DNA of 64,000 nt from Phocaeicola vulgatus (lineage in GTDB: Bacteria > Bacteroidota > Bacteroidia > Bacteroidales > Tannerellaceae). Each line of letters opens with the position of its first letter. Position 1 is the stretch's first letter. Made by a program: the position numbers and the translations under genes. Location: positions 1,973,001 to 2,037,000 of the forward strand of contig CP091733.1 in the NCBI GenBank assembly GCA_022009975.1, read 5' to 3'. Shown here piece after piece: positions 1 to 9,261 of this stretch. Below the pieces are notes generated by a model, which worked only from the letters and a program-made list of their open reading frames with translations, made no database searches and was not told the DNA's origin.

Positions 1-51
1 CGAACAGGCAGCGAACAGCAAAAAATCGTGGATAAGATTGTAAACTGGTAA
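1..51 (+). CDS. hsdS: Type I restriction specificity subunit HsdS, C-terminal end (partial)
   Basis: Frame 1 from the window edge reads a short tail ending EQQKIVDKIVNW and a TAA stop. The EQQ(K/R)IV..I pattern is the usual end of the second conserved helical region of HsdS, the DNA-recognition subunit of type I restriction-modification enzymes. Only about 16 codons are visible, so the target recognition domains cannot be described. It faces a minus-strand hsdS that ends at 82, with a hairpin between them. Convergent hsdS copies are typical of invertible, phase-variable type I systems, but that reading needs sequence beyond the edge. Confidence 0.6.
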   Translation, partial: RTGSEQQKIVDKIVNW

Positions 52-63
52 ATACGTTATAAT

Positions 64-102
64 CCTTAGAAGTGCATTTGACTACACTTCTAAGGACTTT
101 TT
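64..102. terminator. Bidirectional hairpin terminator between convergent hsdS genes
   Basis: CCTTAGAAGTG (64-74) pairs perfectly with CACTTCTAAGG (85-95) around a 10-base loop, and a run of five T follows on the plus strand. It sits exactly between the plus-strand stop at 51 and the minus-strand stop at 82, so it probably ends transcription from both sides. Confidence 0.75.
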
Positions 103-1345
103 AATATGGTCAAGAAGGGAGAATAGTTTCTCTATCTTTTGGACGATACGTTGCTGCTCGGGGAATGGAGGCAAAGGAAATAACCATTCATCTATATGAC
201 TTTTGTTTATGGATGGAGAATTATCGCCTTTCATAAATTGATTTAGTCCTGTTACAACATAATCAGAGATCATAAGGTAATAACAATACTCGGAATTAAG
301 GTCATCAATGGGACTACATACATAAAAACCAGTTGACGCAATGCAGCCATCCACACTAACTTTAGCAATATTACGCAAATAAGGACGTACCATTGAAAAT
401 ACAACATCTCCCTTTTGTGTATAACGGCTTGCTCGACTCGGTGCGTTAGCTGTTTTTATACTTTTAATTTTATTAATTATCTGCCGTTTGTTATCAATTG
501 AATCAATATCAATATACAAAAATTCATCATTATGAGGTTTGGTAGATTTCATCGGCAAAAAGATTTGTCTTCCTTTTGCCCAGCACCAACTTTGAGGCAA
601 CTTCCACTTATGCCCGTTATCACAAGGTGTGAAGTCGGGATTGATGCGCTTCAAGAGTTCAATGGCTGGCTCATCATTTGGGTCTTGCGGTACAAGTTTG
701 CCCATGAATGGCAAGGTCAAGGATTTTTGCTCTTGGCTTGTTTTATTACAGTCTGCAAATCTCCTTTACCGTTCTTGACTGATGTCAATTAACGAGAATC
801 CACTTATCTATCTCTGCTACAGATTCTTTCCTTGTTCCCTTAATGGAGGAATAGGTATCATTAATTGCGACAGTCTTTTTTTGGCATTGATATTAGACTG
901 ATTAACAGCATCCGTTTTTTCACATTATAACACCATTCACGATTATAGCCGCTATTCATCACAGTGTTTAGATAGTCAGGAGAAATCAATAAAGGTCTAA
1001 TACGAATAAGATAACCTGCATAAATGGCTGGTTGTTCATCCTTGTAGATTGCTGTTTTTCCAACCCATTCACTACTATTTGTGCGATTAAACAGTAAATC
1101 GTATTTTTCAAGAGAGTATTGTTCAATATCTTCATCATTCGAAGAATACACTAAATTCGAATAGTCTATTGTACCAACATTAGTAATATTCCCCTATTCT
1201 GTAAAACTGCTATTTTACCCACACTTGATGATTTCTCAGAAGTTCCATATTTTTAATTCGCATACAATATCTTCCAGCTTACACCACACCCACGAACCTG
1301 GCACCTCAAATGGCACCTGCTCATAATGGGGCGTATGTATTGTAC
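82..1345 (-). pseudogene. hsdS: Type I restriction specificity subunit HsdS, two recognition domains, frameshifted and 5'-truncated
   Basis: Two open pieces (720-82 and 1151-861) and the sequence between and upstream read as one HsdS once small shifts are allowed. The 5' part begins near HTPHYEQVPFEVPGSW and contains a recognition domain with NRTNSSEWVGKTAIYK and AGYLIRIRP. A central helical linker follows (KQAKSKILDLAIHGKLVPQDP after correction). The second domain ends in PLPPFPEQQRIVQKIEKLF. Shifts are visible at the T run 915-920, near 1195, at 1250-1255 and at two sites near 700-750, nearly all in A or T runs. No N-terminal methionine region is visible above about 1345, so the 5' end looks truncated, next to the end of the relaxase gene. 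Partner hsdM/hsdR genes are not in the window. Decay, shufflon rearrangement and sequencing error may all contribute. Confidence 0.7.
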
Positions 1346-1413
1346 ATAATGAGTTAAAAACATTTAATGTGTTGCAACTTTAGTTTTTAATTACAGCACA
1401 TCAAATAGGACGT

Positions 1414-2957
1414 TTATCTTCTCCTATAACTTTTCTTTTTATTCTGAATCTTAACCATTCCTATCGCAAACATCAGACACCTTCTTCGATAGGCTTCTTC
1501 CTCTTCATCGGGTTGACGACCATCCCATCGGATATCAGATGAAGAGTCACCTCCTCCAGAAGATACACTGATAGGAGTTCCACCTGCTAAAGCATCCGCT
1601 ATGGCGAATATCTTTGACCGGAGTGATGGATTCGACAGTTGGTCAAGTATGGTGTCCAATATTGATTTAACTCATCGTTGTTCTTTGAAAGTTGTTCGAC
1701 ATCCCTTTTTAACCGATAAAATTCCCCATACTCTGCCAATACATTTTGCTGTGCAGTCTTCACTTGTCTCTCCGCTTCATTTCTATAGAGAGCCTCTATT
1801 TGGCGGACGATCGAATTGAAACGCTTGGCTATTTCCTGATTCTGTTTCTCAATCCATTTGTCCGTAATAAACAGAGGATATTTCCCCGAAATACAAGGTG
1901 GATCAAAATCAATTTTGTAGTTTCTGAAAGGCTGTATTACAGAGCCAGCTTTCAAGGTCTTGGGTCAGTTTGTTCAATTCCTGCTCTTTTGTATGGAGTT
2001 TGTCAGCCTTGTCTTCAAGTTTGGATTGGTATTCTGAAATCTGTTTCTGTATATCCGCCTTTTGAAATTTGTATTCTTCAAGAGCTATTTTACCGGAAGC
2101 CAGTTCCTTGTCAATCTGTTCAAGTTGAGATTTAGACTTGAATATTTGCGATTCCAGTCTGTGTATCATAGTCTGTAATCCCTTAACCGCTTTCTCCGCC
2201 TGTTTTGCCTCTTTTGATAGCTTACGAATATAATCGCGTTTGTTCAAATGCTGCACATTGCGCCCATATATGCTGTCTCCTCGTTCAAGTCCGTATTTAC
2301 TTCCGACCTCCTCATACAGCGATGTGTGCATTTCTTTCAATATCTGCCCATATTCAAACCTGTTCTTTCCGAACTTTGCAGACCACATGACACACTCACG
2401 ACCGCTTTTAGGCCGGATACCGACTGGCACAACTAAAGCATGAATATGCGGGCTGCTCTCGTCAAGGTGAACCTGAAAGCCGACAATGTTTTCCTGACCA
2501 TATCTTCGGGAACACCAATCATAAACATCCTTCGCCCAAAGTTCTATTTCCTCGCAGCGGTGCAGATGGCTGTTGTCTGATCCTTTCTCTAAATTGACGG
2601 TCTGATTGCCAAAAGCCATCTCAAGTGTACGTTCATGATTGCCGCCAAAGACAAATTTGGCGCAACAGTTCGGTTGAATCTTACTGTCCGGTTTGAATGG
2701 CTTCCAACCTAATTCCAACAATCGTTCCTGCAAACGGAGTTCAAGAGACTTCTCTTGATACCCCAACGGATGTATTTGCCATCGGGACCAATCTCAAAAT
2801 TCAGCCTCATTCTGGTCTTGTCATAATTGTTGGTAGGGTCTTGATTTTTACAATCGACCTTATCTTCGTTCCAACGCCTTTCGTTCTCGTTGGCTTCTGA
2901 TGTGCCAAATGATTTGGCAGCTTCAACGTGCATTGCTTGTTTTATATCAGTATTCAT
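1414..2957 (-). CDS. mob: MobV-type relaxase (Pre/Mob family), frameshifted
   Basis: Mobilization relaxase that would nick oriT and start transfer of the element. The start at 2957 gives an N-terminus MNTDIKQAMHVEAAKS; a frame change at the T run 2775-2777 leads into GYQEKSLELRLQERL. The catalytic histidine triad region HLDESSPHIHALVVP is intact. A long coiled coil follows (roughly residues 230-440), then an acidic tail with DGRQPDEEEEAYRRR. Two more shifts occur near 1930 and 1660. The net correction gives 514 codons, an ordinary length for Bacteroidales mobilization proteins. A candidate oriT hairpin lies just upstream at 3045-3070. The three shifts are small and mostly in homopolymers, so the gene may be intact in the organism. 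Confidence 0.8.
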
Positions 2958-3044
2958 AATCTCGTTTTTATACGTATTTCTAATAATTGGAGCTTGCTCC
3001 TGTGCCAATTCTGGCAGTAGCCGGATTTTATTGCTGTCAGGCAA

Positions 3045-3070
3045 AAAGTCCTTATTGTGTTATGGACTTT
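3045..3070 (-). other. oriT: Candidate oriT hairpin upstream of the relaxase gene
   Basis: AAAGTCC (3045-3051) and GGACTTT (3064-3070) form a perfect 7-bp stem with a 12-base loop, in the gap between the relaxase start (2957) and the DUF6371 gene end (3099). MobV relaxases usually have their nick site just upstream of mob. The position fits, but no nick sequence could be matched, so this is inference from location and structure. Confidence 0.4.
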
Positions 3071-3098
3071 CTATAAGTGACCGGAACAAGTTCCTTCG

Positions 3099-4111
3099 TT
3101 ATTCAATAAGTTCTAACCCCAATTCATCAATGAGCGTCTGCAAAGCCGGATTGCGCTGTATCATCTTTGAAAGAATCATTTGTGGTGTATCGGTCATCAA
3201 GAGGAAATCGGCAATGTCCAATCCTTTCTTTCGTTGTTCATCAGTAGCGCATTGTTCTAATGTGTCACTCATTATAACCTTTGAGCAAACGGAGAAGAGC
3301 ATAGCCATCTTGGATTGCCAAATCTCTTTTGCTCCTAAGTCCGGACACAACATTACCGTCCGACCTTTTAATACACCAACCGCATCTGCTTTGAAGCAGC
3401 CGTGCATTCCACCAGTAGCCAGCCATATAAATTCCGGCATATAATGAGTGGCTATCAAAGCAGACTTCTCACTCTCTACTATAGCAATCGGTTTGGCAGG
3501 ATTATCAGACAACAGATGCTCACCAAACAAACATTGCTTTAGATTGTAGTCGACAAGGTTCAACTCGGTATGTACCCAACTTACATAACTTCTCGGCTCT
3601 TTTGTCCGATGTCCTGTTGTTGAATCATACAACATTATCTTTCCGGTTCGCACGTAGCCTTGCCTATCAATCTGCCAGTAGACAGTAGAGCCGCCCCATT
3701 TTTTTGATGTGCCAACACGATATAAATGGAATATTCGCTTTGTTTCATCCTTGCCCAATATACCTACCAGATAAATGTACAAAGGATTCATTGTGTAATT
3801 GGTAAGTGTTCGCTCCATTAGTTCTTTATCAATAAGGAAGTAGGTGGCAATGAATGTGGCTGTGGCTTAGCATGTTCAATGCCATAATTGGAACCTTTTT
3901 CTATCAGCGTTGGATTATCCTTGAAATAATCAGAGGGCGTATAATGGTATTTGCACGACTGCTCATGGTCGCATCTGCCTACATAGTCAGGAAACGAAAC
4001 TTCCCCTTGAGTATCAACGTAACGTATAAAACATTGTTTCTTTCCACACTGAGGACATGAAAGTTTAGAGCCTCGCTTATATTTTTGAAGGGTAAATCGG
4101 TATTCATTCAT
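3099..4111 (-). CDS. DUF6371 protein (zinc-ribbon and TOPRIM-like, primase-type), frameshifted
   Basis: Two abutting open frames (4111-3818 and 3818-3099) together make a 337-aa DUF6371-type protein. The N-terminal part has a zinc-binding pattern, CPQCGKKQC followed by CDHEQSCKYH, as in primase zinc ribbons. The C-terminal part carries a TOPRIM-like region, AIVESEKSALIATHY and VMLCPDLGA, and the family phrase GEHLLSDNP. The apparent ATG at 3818 lies inside the conserved ELMERTL stretch, so the two frames are one gene broken by one missing base near 3835-3850. Such genes sit beside DUF3987 genes in Bacteroidales mobile elements and probably act in element replication. That role is inferred from domains and context. 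Confidence 0.7.
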
Positions 4112-4129
4112 GCTTGATATTTTTTATAA

Positions 4130-4237
4130 TTGCAGTCCGTGCAGTTTGCAGTTCTTGCAGTTTTGCAGGAAAACGGATGATACGAAAGTGCAAACTGCAA
4201 CAACTGCAAGATGCAATGGGGATAGGTTATTGCAGTT
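4130..4237. repeat. Iteron-like TGCAGT/ACTGCA cluster between DUF6371 and DUF3987 genes
   Basis: TGCAGT occurs at 4131, 4140, 4156 and 4231, with degenerate copies (TGCAGT at 4147, TGCAGG at 4164). The complement ACTGCA occurs at 4194 and 4203. The forward cluster (4130-4169) and reverse cluster (4190-4216) can also pair as a long imperfect hairpin. It lies in the short gap between two replication-type genes, so an origin, a primase loading site or a transcript attenuator are the natural candidates. No function is proven. Confidence 0.5.
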
Positions 4238-5596
4238 TCTCATATTCCCCTCTCTTAATTTTCTTGATTATCTTATTCGTGGTAAGGCTGACCAAAGAAT
4301 ACATTACAGAGCGTTCGGAAAGCCCCACTTCTTTTCCTGCTTGAATGGCATCGGCAGTTGTGAATGTTGCAGAAAGACAATCAAGCAATTCTTTCTTTTG
4401 TGGTTCAATGCCCTCTACCAACATATATTTCTGAATGTCGGCATAACAACTTTCAAAGTAATCGCTTAATGCAATAGCTGATTTGATTGAATCGATGTCC
4501 ACAAAATCTTTATGAACCTCACCACAAGCCCAGCGGAAGATTTGCATAACCAAAGCCAATCGTGCTGTAATCATCGGAGCTTTCATTATTCTGCTATCCA
4601 CCAAGCCGTCATCTTGGATTTGATTGACTGCATGAATAGCATCATTGCGCCAATTGGTAAAATAGGCTTTTGCTTCCGAAGAAAAGTCCAAAATGTCAGG
4701 AACTATTTCGCCATCCTCATTTACTATAAAAGGCAAACTCATCACTTTGTTGATGATATTTTCCCACATAGACGAGTATTTGTCAAAAGTGGTAAAAGCG
4801 TTTTCTTCATCTTGCCAATCTGATATTTCCTGTGAAGACGGATAAACAAAAATTATTCTATCAATCAACCCATTGTCCTTATAGCCTTTATCTGTAAGTT
4901 CGTGCATTCGGGTGGTCTGCATCGTACCTACCATATTTATAAAAGGATGCTCTATGTGAATAGGTATGGGCATACTGCATCTGGAAATGTCTAAAGGTTT
5001 TCCGCTGAATGCAGTCAATAACTGTTCAATAAGTTGCCCTTTGCTGTATTGATTCACAGCATTGAACATTCCCATAATTTCATCCACATATACCACAATA
5101 CCACGCTGGTTGTCATCAAGCGCACGCATTAAAGCTTCTGGGGTAAAGTCGGATATTATGGTTCTTCGCAAATCGGTTTTTCTGGCAATGGAGTGCAATT
5201 TTCCTTCTTCCCTTTGTTGTCCTCTACCATATTATTATATTGCTCCATATCAGACTTGAATTGTTTGACAGCTTTGGCATCATGCTTGCGAATTGGGCGA
5301 AAAGCAAAGTCTAACGGGGGAGTTTTGCCCATTCCGGGGCGGCCAACCAATATCATATAGAGGGCAGGATTACTTATCCAGCCACCACGAATACGGATAT
5401 TGACAGCATTACCGATGGCTGTTGAAATTGCCGCCAAAAGAGAAGCCATCATATATTCAATGGAATAATTCTCTTGTCGTGCCAATGCCAATACCATATC
5501 CTGAATTTTAGCAGGAAAAGCATTCAAAGGAATCTTGTCTTCAAGTATCCCTCCAAATTCCATTCTGATTGCATTGCATAAATCGAGTGAATCCAT
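4227..5596 (-). CDS. DUF3987 primase/helicase-like ATPase of mobile element, frameshifted
   Basis: DUF3987-type P-loop ATPase, about 456 aa after correction. The 5' part (5596-5156) has an MDSLDLCNAIRMEFGG start, a hydrophobic MMASLLAAISTAIGNAV segment and a Walker A-like VGRPGMGKTPPL. The 3' part (from the overlapping frame reading TIISDFTPEAL) has a Walker B-like GIVVYVDEIMGMF, then DRIIFVYP. The C-terminal quarter resembles a winged helix (ADAIQAGKEVGLSERSVMYSL). The 43-bp overlap of the two frames near 5160-5198 is explained by one missing base. Its ATG overlaps the stop of the upstream HTH gene (TAATG). It probably unwinds or primes the element's DNA; this is family-level inference. Confidence 0.75.
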
Positions 5597-5955
5597 TAGA
5601 ATCGGTTGTTTCTTTTAGACTTTATGAATCGGGCAGCTTCGTCCTCCAAGTCTTTTTCGGACTTTACCTTGCCATCTCGAAGCCACGCATCAATCTCCGA
5701 TTTTAGAAACATGATACGTTTACCTCTTTTATGAAATGGGATTTGGTGGCAGCTTGTCCATCCATATACTGTTTGCTCTGCCGGATGACTGGGAATATAA
5801 TCGCACAACTCCTTTAAGTTCATCCATTGCTCGGTTGGAATACTCGGACTTTGAGTGTTGAGACCGTCAATCTTAGAATCCAGTTCATTCAATTTATCCA
5901 TCATCCACGACATTGCCTTGGGTAAATCTTCAAAAGTAATGTTCTTTTCACTCAT
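5596..5955 (-). CDS. Excisionase-type helix-turn-helix protein
   Basis: A 119-aa intact protein. After an N-terminal acidic helix region with possible coiled coil (SWMMDKLNELDSKIDGL), residues about 45-95 form a MerR/excisionase-like HTH: WMNLKELCDYIPSHPAEQTVYGW, then the wing HKRGKRIMFLKSEIDAWLRDG, ending in a basic tail. Proteins of this build act as recombination directionality factors or regulators in Bacteroidales integrative elements. It is the first gene of a minus-strand unit leading through DUF3987 and DUF6371 to the relaxase, with a one-base overlap to DUF3987. The exact role, excision or regulation, cannot be read from sequence. Confidence 0.75.
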   Translation of the reverse strand: MSEKNITFEDLPKAMSWMMDKLNELDSKIDGLNTQSPSIPTEQWMNLKELCDYIPSHPAEQTVYGWTSCHQIPFHKRGKRIMFLKSEIDAWLRDGKVKSEKDLEDEAARFIKSKRNNRF

Positions 5956-6191
5956 ACTGCTATCTGATTTATGTTTGATTTTTCGGCAAAGTAATCGTGA
6001 TTTAGCATACTGATTTTATGATGGACTGTGTCACATAAAGAAACAGCAGCGAAACAGAAATACCATAAGGAATATGTATTGATTATCAATGCAAATGATG
6101 AAAAACGTCAGTAGTAGTTTTTTATGGTAATGTACCCAATCATAAGGAAATCATTAGGTGGTCATAATAACAGCTCATAGGTAAAAACAAA

Positions 6192-6223
6192 AAGCCACCC
6201 ACGCAGAATCTACGCAGATGGCT
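6192..6223 (-). terminator. Terminator after integrase gene
   Basis: On the minus strand AGCCA...TGGCT closes an interrupted stem that also pairs TGCGT with a second CGCA-rich arm, followed by TTTTTGTTTTT. It lies 25 bases beyond the integrase stop. The rest of the 293-base gap (5956-6248) is AT-rich and shows no gene; it must hold the promoter for the HTH-DUF3987-mob unit. Confidence 0.65.
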
Positions 6224-6248
6224 ATGCCTATCAAGTGGGACAACACTT

Positions 6249-7504
6249 TTATTCCGTTTGTGATAAAGCTAATTTGATAGTTTCTGTTGCTTTCTCCTTT
6301 TTCTCATCTACAACCTTGGCATACACTTGAGTGGTTCGTACATTGGTATGCCCCAACATTTTGCTAACGGTATAAATGTCCGTTCCTCCAGCCAGTTGAA
6401 GGGTAGCGTAGCTGTGCCTAAAGCAATGGAAGGTAATGTGCTTGGTAATTCCGGCAGCTTCAACCCATTTTTTAACAGGGCGATTTATCCATGATGGGTC
6501 AGGTAATCCGGCAAACACTAATAATTCTCCTTCTTTTTGCTCTCCGCAAAGATTATATGCTTGCTCTGAAATTGGCATATACTCAACACCTTTTGTCTTT
6601 TGTTGCGTAAAGTTCAGCCGATAACCACCATTGAATTGTTCCACCTCCGACCATTTCAATTTCTGAATGTCGCAATGTCGGATTCCTGTTAATGCTGAAA
6701 AGAGTGCGGCTCGTTTCAATAATGGGTCACACGGAGTTTGTGCCAGTCGGTTCAACTCTTCTATTGTCAGGTATTCTCTGCGACTCTCCCTTTCCTGAAT
6801 GCCTTTGACTTTCGCTGCAATATCAATAGTCAGATAGCCATCTATAAAGGCTTGTTTCAATCCTGCCTTGAAAATTGAGAAGTATGTTGATGCTGTATTT
6901 TGAGAAATTGTACCTCGTTTAGTACCACCTTGCGGTGCGTTCATTATGAATTGACGGAACGATTCAACCTGCTTTAAGTCTATCTGCGAAAAGAGAATGG
7001 TATCACTTTTTGCAAATATCTTCAGTAACTCATGTACTCGCCTCCAATTGACAATAATAGAATCGGAACTATGGGCATGTCTTGTTCGTTGCACATGGTC
7101 GAAGTACTCAATAAAATTACTTCGGGAGCGTTCCAACTGCTCCGCCTGTTCTGCATCGGTATCGGCATATAAAGCTGCATTGTCGTATTCCTTTTGTCTT
7201 AGGCTTCTGACTTTATCGGCATAGATACATGATTCTTGGTCTAATTGCGACTTGCATTGAATAACACCGTTTAAATCTCGCTTCGGCTTATAAGTAGTTT
7301 TGCCTTCGGCATTAGTCCTTGCATTGCGTGATTTATCCCAAATAGGTGTTGTAATGGTACGATTGAGATATTCACGCACTCTTTGTGGCGTATGTTTCCA
7401 GATTGGAATACAGGATAAGATTCCACATAAAGATACCATTCATCACGATATTCAGACTTGCGGAGCTTTACCGACACACGTGTATTAACTAATGCTTTCT
7501 TCAT
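6249..7504 (-). CDS. int: Tyrosine recombinase/integrase of the mobilizable element, frameshifted
   Basis: Site-specific tyrosine recombinase, 418 aa after one correction. The start MKKALVNTRVSVKLRKS opens an arm-binding domain. A missing A at 7395-7397 shifts the frame inside QSGKHTPQRVREYLN. A SAM-like core-binding domain follows (residues about 120-220). The catalytic domain shows ALTGIRHCDIQKLKW with the first arginine, HCFRHSYATLQLAGG with the HxxR pair, and GHTNVRTTQVYAKV with the last histidine and the tyrosine. Restoring one base gives exactly 419 codons. The first 18 bases of the gene belong to a 24-bp repeat also found at 10400-10423. It probably catalyses integration and excision of the 1.4-11 kb element. 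Confidence 0.85.
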
Positions 7505-7511
7505 CGCTTCA
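7488..7511 (-). repeat. 24-bp direct repeat, copy 1 (5' end of integrase gene)
   Basis: Identical over 24 bases to 10400-10423 and in the same orientation. On the minus strand it covers the bases just before the integrase ATG and its first six codons. The two copies bracket the SIR2-HerA pair, start to start 2912 bp apart. Confidence 0.85.
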
Positions 7512-7534
7512 TATCCTTGACATAGTAATTACTT

Positions 7535-9258
7535 TCACTTAGATTGTTTAATCATATTGCATATAGCTTCTGACAAATCTTGATCAGAATTATCTTTCCC
7601 CCAAATACTCCAGAAAGGAACTGTTTGACTTGATGGTTTGATTGAAGGTTCATTTATTTTTACTCTAGACGGTAATAATGTAGCATCACCAACAATAATT
7701 GCTTCTGCGATGTCAAGCAAAGAAAGATTGTCGGCAATATTACCAAGATTATCTGGTAGTAGTCGTTTAATCACATTTTGATCATCCACATTTGTAAGTC
7801 GAAGACTAATAAAATTATTACATTGGCTTAGTACTGTACGATTTACTTCTGAAGGTCTTTGACTGATTATCACAAGACCAACTCCATATTTTCGTCCTTC
7901 CTTCGCTATTCGTTCAAAACTTTTCAAACCTATTTCTGCAACAGCATCTTGTGAAATAGATTGCTGAACATATAAGTGTGCTTCATCACATAATAGTGCT
8001 ATTGGATGACGATGTTCCATTGAACTCCATTGTTGAACAGTAAATACAATTCTTGCCAATAGACCAATTACTAAAGGAAGTACATCTGATGGTACTTCTG
8101 ACATATCTATAACCTTGACCCCACCATCAGCCTTCATCAGAACTCTGGCGAAATCTTGAGCCAATTTTGCGATTTTTCTTCTGTTTGTAAACTGAACATA
8201 AATCCCATTCTCTTATCTGAAAGTTTATTCTCCAGTCTTTGATTGAACCGTGTTAACTTCCCATTGTATGGGCCTAGCTTTTCAGAACCGGCTCTTGCAC
8301 CAGGTACCATTTCTTCGTCTTTGGACTTTAGCCGAGTTAACACTGTTTGCAAGTCGTAAGCTACGGGACTATCAACAGTAATCAGATGTTCATATATTGT
8401 TCCTTCTACACCTTTTTCTTTTTCGGCAAGAACTTCACGAGAGAATATCATTGCTTGATTTGGTGCATTTTGGTCACTACGATCTAATAACAATGCCTGC
8501 ATTTCCTCATAATTTAAGAGCCAATAGGGTACCATAAGTATATTGTTGTTGAGTTTTTCAGAGGTAGCCAAATCTCCTGGTGTTGCAATTTTATATTGTT
8601 TGATGCCATCTATTTTGAAATCAGTAGAGGAGTATTCTCCGTGGATATCAAACAAAATTGCATTAGAATGTTTTAATTTAGCCATTTGTTCAACAATACA
8701 TGCAACACAAAAAGATTTACCACTCCCTGTAGAACCCACAATAGCAGCATGTCGTTGAAATAGTTTATCTCCATCCATATATGCTATAGAACTTTCATCC
8801 ATTGTATATTTCCCTATTGCAAGAGGACTGATGGAAGTCGCTAATTTGTTGGATATTGTTTGCATGAGGTCTGTGAGACGTGTTCCTTCAATCTTATAAC
8901 ATAAGGCACTTATAGATGGAACTGCACTAACGTTTCTTCTGAACACGTTACTTTGCTCTCCAGCTTTGTCCATAAATTCACCCACAAAAACTAACCTAAC
9001 TTGGTTAAATGCCGAAGAAGTATCTTCTTCATCCTCGTCATCATTCAAAGTCATATCAGTAGCCTTGCGATAGATTTTTACTATCATTGCTATAATGTAA
9101 CGACCAGATTTCGGACTTTGAATAGCTATAAGTTGATTAATTTGTAACTGGGACAGAACATCGTCAGAATCTATAATGGCTGTTGCCATACCTGTGTCTA
9201 CACTATTTATTGAGCCTATTGACTCACCTTTATCATATCTTAATACTATACTTTCCAT
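7535..9258 (-). CDS. herA: HerA-type DNA translocase ATPase of a SIR2-HerA antiphage system, frameshifted
   Basis: HerA/FtsK-superfamily ATPase. The first about 110 residues look like a HAS-barrel. Walker A is AIVGSTGSGKSFCVA (about residue 172-186), followed by AILFDIHGEYSS. After one shift at the T run 8165-8168 the frame continues LAQDFARVLMK and contains Walker B PIALLCDEAHLYV and the arginine-finger-like VIISQRPSEVN. Adding one base gives exactly 575 codons, the expected size. The gene starts 3 bases after the SIR2 stop, so the two are translationally coupled. In characterised SIR2-HerA (Nezha) systems HerA hexamers assemble with SIR2 rings, and the complex depletes NAD+ or degrades nucleic acid on phage infection. 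That activity is from the family, not from this sequence. Confidence 0.85.
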
Positions 9259-9261
9259 TTT

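Noticed and set aside
3285..3444. Plus-strand ORFs such as 2890-3444 and 52116-53435 as genes
   Set aside because: They are antisense shadows of well-supported minus-strand genes, with no family resemblance or start signals.
5156..5198. Programmed frameshift joining the two DUF3987 frames
   Set aside because: No slippery heptamer with a downstream structure was apparent, and similar breaks occur in many unrelated genes. An indel is simpler.
7535..8164. Separate small ATPase gene downstream of HerA
   Set aside because: It contains only the Walker B half and has no start or ribosome site. It is the 3' part of HerA after a one-base loss.
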